Positions 61,001 to 64,000 of a DNA stretch of 64,000 nt are shown here, one piece after another. Every line of letters begins with the position of its first letter. Positions within the stretch are counted from its first letter, which is position 1. Location: assembly GCF_910592395.1 (NCBI RefSeq), contig NC_088319.1, positions 17,050,001-17,114,000 of the forward strand, given 5' to 3'. The notes under the pieces are model-generated. The model was not told where the DNA came from, made no database searches, and saw only the letters and a list, made by a program, of their open reading frames with translations. This DNA is from Lineus longissimus (taxonomy: Eukaryota > Nemertea > Pilidiophora > Heteronemertea > Lineidae). A program made the translations under genes and the position numbers.

Positions 61001-62699
61001 TATGAAAATAGTTGTACAAACCCCTCAATGTTTGCTACTGAGAAACATTCTTTTAAACATCACAGGTACGCCCTCATCTGAATCTGAAGGCAAGCAAATC
61101 AGACATGCCCTATAAAACACATATGCAAGATGCCTGAGAGATGTGATTCCTCTCAATGTACTTCACGACCTCAACTTTTCAACCACAAGCATGAACCATG
61201 AGTAATTTATAGTATAATCCATGACTGATGCTTGCAAATGCTGAGTTGATCTGCAGCAGGATTGAAAATTACTCATGCGTGATTACCAAAGACCAATCCA
61301 CGAAGCATTTTTATGCAGGATGCATCAATCATTAAAGGTGCATGTAAATACTCTAGTTTCACCAATGTAGGGCTGTTTCAGAATATAAGATCTTCATACA
61401 TCAAACAAATATTGTGACAAGACAAAAATCCCTACCATCCATCTCCCAAGACATATGAACAAAATATCAATGATGAACAGGCAAGACAGAAAACTGATGA
61501 AACCCTTTATAACAAAGATGTGAACAACAGCAAGGCCACATCAGCCCAACAGCTGATAGAGCAGAACATCAGCACACAAAGAACTCTATGGTGTGTGCTT
61601 TACACCTGCCTGTGGTCTGGCACATGTAAGAACAGCCCAGCTGATCGCCTGCATCCTCAGACAAAGAAGTGTACATCCTACATACCCTTTGGGTGGGGGA
61701 TGGTCTGAGCAGAACCAAGTGCAAAAGGTAGCCTAAATAAATGGAACCTCAGTAGGTTTTGTGCTTGATGTAGAAAAGGGATCGAGACTTCTTGAAAAAT
61801 GTCCTACATCTTTGTGATCTCGGAACCTCGTATTTAAAGATGGTATGTTTAGGATGGACGATTTTAACGTTTTCAAGATTAGAAGTTTGATTAAGTAATC
61901 ACAAGCAAAGACAAAGGGTGGTTCATCATTCTCATTGACATTGTTTAAAGTTTTTTCATCACCCAAAAAATTAAAGGAAAATCTCCTCGACTGCTTAGTA
62001 AGGTTATCGATCATTAATTTTGATTATTACAAGTCAAAACCACAACATCAAAACATATGCAAGAAGAAGATTAAATAAACAAATGTAAATGTAAGATCTC
62101 AGCAAACTAACACCTAAACTTTGAGTAATCAGCCTTTATTAAGATGAAAAAGGCAAGTATGGACAAAAGAGTCCAATGTACAAGGTATGTACAAAGCCCT
62201 TTGTCTGGTCTGAGAGTGGACTTCCCCCAAAGCGAACCAACTTGGGACGGGCTTGATTTCGCCCAAAACATGCCAAAACATATCACTCTCACACCCAACG
62301 ATTGCATCAAATTCACGAATTTATGCGCTTAATTTGTAGACTATAATGAGAATGACCAAATTAATCAGTTGGTATCAACGATTTTCAGCGTTTTAGGGAA
62401 AAAAATGATTATTTTCGAAGGTCGGAAGCCATCCGGTTCGACAGGTAGACTGTACATTATGCATATACAATGTATCTCCATAAACAGGACAGAGAACTCG
62501 ATTGAAGGCTCACAAATAGATGGTGTTTTTCCACCGAAATCGGATACTAACCGGCCTGTTGTCCACCTCGACACCAAAAGTAATGCCTAAGGTCACCAAT
62601 CCGCAAGTGAAATTATCATCCTGCCTAAAATTCGTGGCTATTTTGTGAAATTCCCAAAGCCGATCAGGGTCGGAGTCTTGTCCAAGTATACACAAAAAC
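58024..62699. other. Upstream region of the SPSB-like gene
   Basis: About 4.7 kb with no recognisable coding sequence. It may contain a 5' UTR intron, since a CAAAATTCAG acceptor-like site sits on the minus strand near 58150. Open frames here are short and unsupported. Confidence 0.45.
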
Positions 62700-63033
62700 A
62701 AAATGGCGTTTGTGCACACCAATGACGAACAATTTTTTGATGACGTCACTCGCGGGAAATTCGCACGTGTTACAACAAAGCATTTACTTAATTGATTTAG
62801 AGTTGATTATGATGCGCTTGACTGATTGGGTATTGTTGACTATTGTGACTGCATATATGTAAACTGCTTTTGTTTGCATTTTGGGGACAGCTGGCCTTGG
62901 AACGCACGTGCCACAGTAACTCAGTGGAATAAAAATTTAAAGGGACAACCGACTACAATCCACAACCAGAGATAGGTTACTACAAAGAGTAACCAAGCCA
63001 CAACTTAGGTTAAAAATGGACCTCCGGTGAAAC
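62548..63033. repeat. Pair of diverged dispersed-repeat copies
   Basis: 62548-62632 and 62941-63033 share an order of short blocks (ACCG.C, TCCAC, AACCAA or CACCAA, CC.CAA.T). On the minus strand both translate to similar peptides containing CGLVTL then a VD motif. Similarity by eye is only moderate, so this is probably two old copies of a repeat, not coding exons. Confidence 0.35.
62700..62770. promoter_or_regulatory. Clustered promoter motifs
   Basis: In 70 bases there are AAAATGGCG (YY1-like), CCAAT, a perfect CRE TGACGTCA (62741-62748), CGCGGGAAA (E2F-like) and CACGTG (E-box, about 62764). The cluster looks like a CpG-type promoter. The only gene downstream on the minus strand is the SPSB-like gene 4.7 kb away, so it may be that gene's distal promoter, or it may serve a plus-strand gene beyond the window. 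Confidence 0.4.
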
Positions 63034-63254
63034 GTTTTTGGTTGTCTCCATAATTTCCAGTGAGTGTTTCCATACCGGCAATCCCGCATACAAGATATAG
63101 ACAGCAATTTAAGAGAGTACGGGATGAAGCTTCGCAACACTTACCGCAACCGTTTATTTCGGCAGTATCTAAAACCACATACCACATACCACATACCCAC
63201 GTACCCACATGCCAATTTTTTCAGGTTGCGGAAAAAGAAAAACCAATCGGGTCA

Positions 63255-63290
63255 GCGCCTCGGACCACTGAGCTATCGAAGCACATTGGA
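63255..63290 (-). repeat. tRNA-like A-box fragment
   Basis: The minus strand reads GATAGCTCAGTGGTCCGAGG followed by CGCTGACCC, like the D-arm of a tRNA, with no B-box at the expected distance. Probably a truncated tRNA-derived SINE head. Confidence 0.4.
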
Positions 63291-63770
63291 ATGGAGGGAG
63301 CGGGAGCCGGTACATAACATAAGAAGACACATGACTTAACTTAACGGAAGAAGAAGACATATTCAGCACGGTTCAGCAATTCAATTTGCTCAGGACGTGA
63401 CGAGCACAAATCCCACGGGTGGGGCAGAAATCCGCTATATTGCAAACATCATCGGCGCCAACAACTACATGTATTTCTTTTGACCCTGACAGAGCCTTTC
63501 AAATAATTTATTGATTGTCTCTGACCCTACCGACCTCGATTTTTTTTTAAACTTTTTTAAAAAGGCCATTTAAACGTTAAATCAACTACAAAGATATGCT
63601 TTTATATCACCGAGGTATATAGACACGATATGTTGAGAAAAATGTGTCTAACTATCGAAATATACGATTACATGGAACTATTTCGGACAATCACTTTGCC
63701 ACCTGCGCGACCTTGTCACAATTGCGTCGCGCTCGTTTGCATAAGAGGCTAATAAAATCTCTATTTAAGC

Positions 63771-63850
63771 ATGAAAGCCTTGACGGTTCAGCGCTACGAG
63801 TGCTTGACTATGGATCGGCTGGTCACGGGTTCGACTCCCGGTGAATCTGC
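63771..63850 (+). repeat. tRNA pseudogene or tRNA-derived SINE
   Basis: CGGGTTCGACTCCCG (perfect B-box GGTTCGACTCC at 63828-63838 in a T-arm stem) follows, by about 35-45 bases, a D-arm-like TTCAGCGCTACGAGTGCTTG. The acceptor stem and anticodon stem do not pair, so it is not a functional tRNA as it stands. Confidence 0.45.
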
Positions 63851-64000
63851 CGCAGTTTTCTCTTTCTTTTTTTCTTCTTCCTTATCTTGTTATCAAATCA
63901 TCTTTGTACAGATGCCAACATTTTCATTATTATCATTATCATACCCCGCACCCAAACTTTTCAAACTGCAGCACATACTGATTCCGGGCGTTTAAGTACT

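Overview
The window is nuclear genomic DNA from an intron-rich invertebrate animal. The evidence is that every well-supported gene is a metazoan family member split by GT-AG introns (except one single-exon ankyrin gene), that gene spacing is wide, and that there are many minisatellites and tRNA-derived repeat fragments. Nothing prokaryotic, organellar, viral or CRISPR-like was seen. NPHP4, GPR157 and SPSB1/4-like orthologues that still resemble their human counterparts closely suggest a slowly evolving marine bilaterian (non-vertebrate deuterostome or lophotrochozoan). The sequence alone does not settle which.

Layout, left to right. (1) 507-2561 (-): a single-exon ankyrin-repeat protein ending in a SOCS box. 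(2) 2.6-12.3 kb: mostly non-coding, with a degenerate repeat, a CRE-bearing candidate first exon near 6.7 kb, a 17-bp minisatellite at 7.9-8.2 kb and one orphan terminal-exon candidate at 10.3 kb. (3) 12336-24221 (+): a four-exon cationic amino acid transporter of the SLC7A4/SLC7A14 type. (4) 24949-27171 (-): a four-exon GPR157-like receptor, convergent with the transporter. (5) 27.2-30.9 kb: intergenic DNA with a degenerate array of about 67-bp repeats. (6) 30887-48967 (-): nephrocystin-4 (NPHP4) in 21 coding exons plus a second possible first exon at 44305-44802. Four of its introns hold minisatellites. (7) 49669-51038 (+): PIGP in four exons, head to head with NPHP4. (8) 51-56.9 kb: non-coding, including a strong CTCF-like motif. 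(9) 56901-58023 (-): a two-exon SPSB1/4 (gustavus-type) SPRY/SOCS-box protein. (10) 58-64 kb: non-coding upstream sequence with a CRE/E2F/E-box cluster near 62.75 kb and tRNA-like repeats at the right edge.

The genes do not form a pathway. Two themes recur. NPHP4 (transition zone) and GPR157 (reported in primary cilia) are both ciliary proteins. The ankyrin/SOCS and SPSB proteins are both predicted substrate receptors of Cullin-5 ubiquitin ligases. GPR157, NPHP4 and SPSB1 all lie on human 1p36, so the block looks like retained ancestral linkage.

The most unusual feature is in NPHP4. A 72-bp tandem repeat spans an intron-exon junction, giving ten copies of the 3' splice site in front of one exon. 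The three nearest copies would all give in-frame protein (+0, +24 or +48 residues). A TAA between copies 3 and 4 closes the frame for the other seven.
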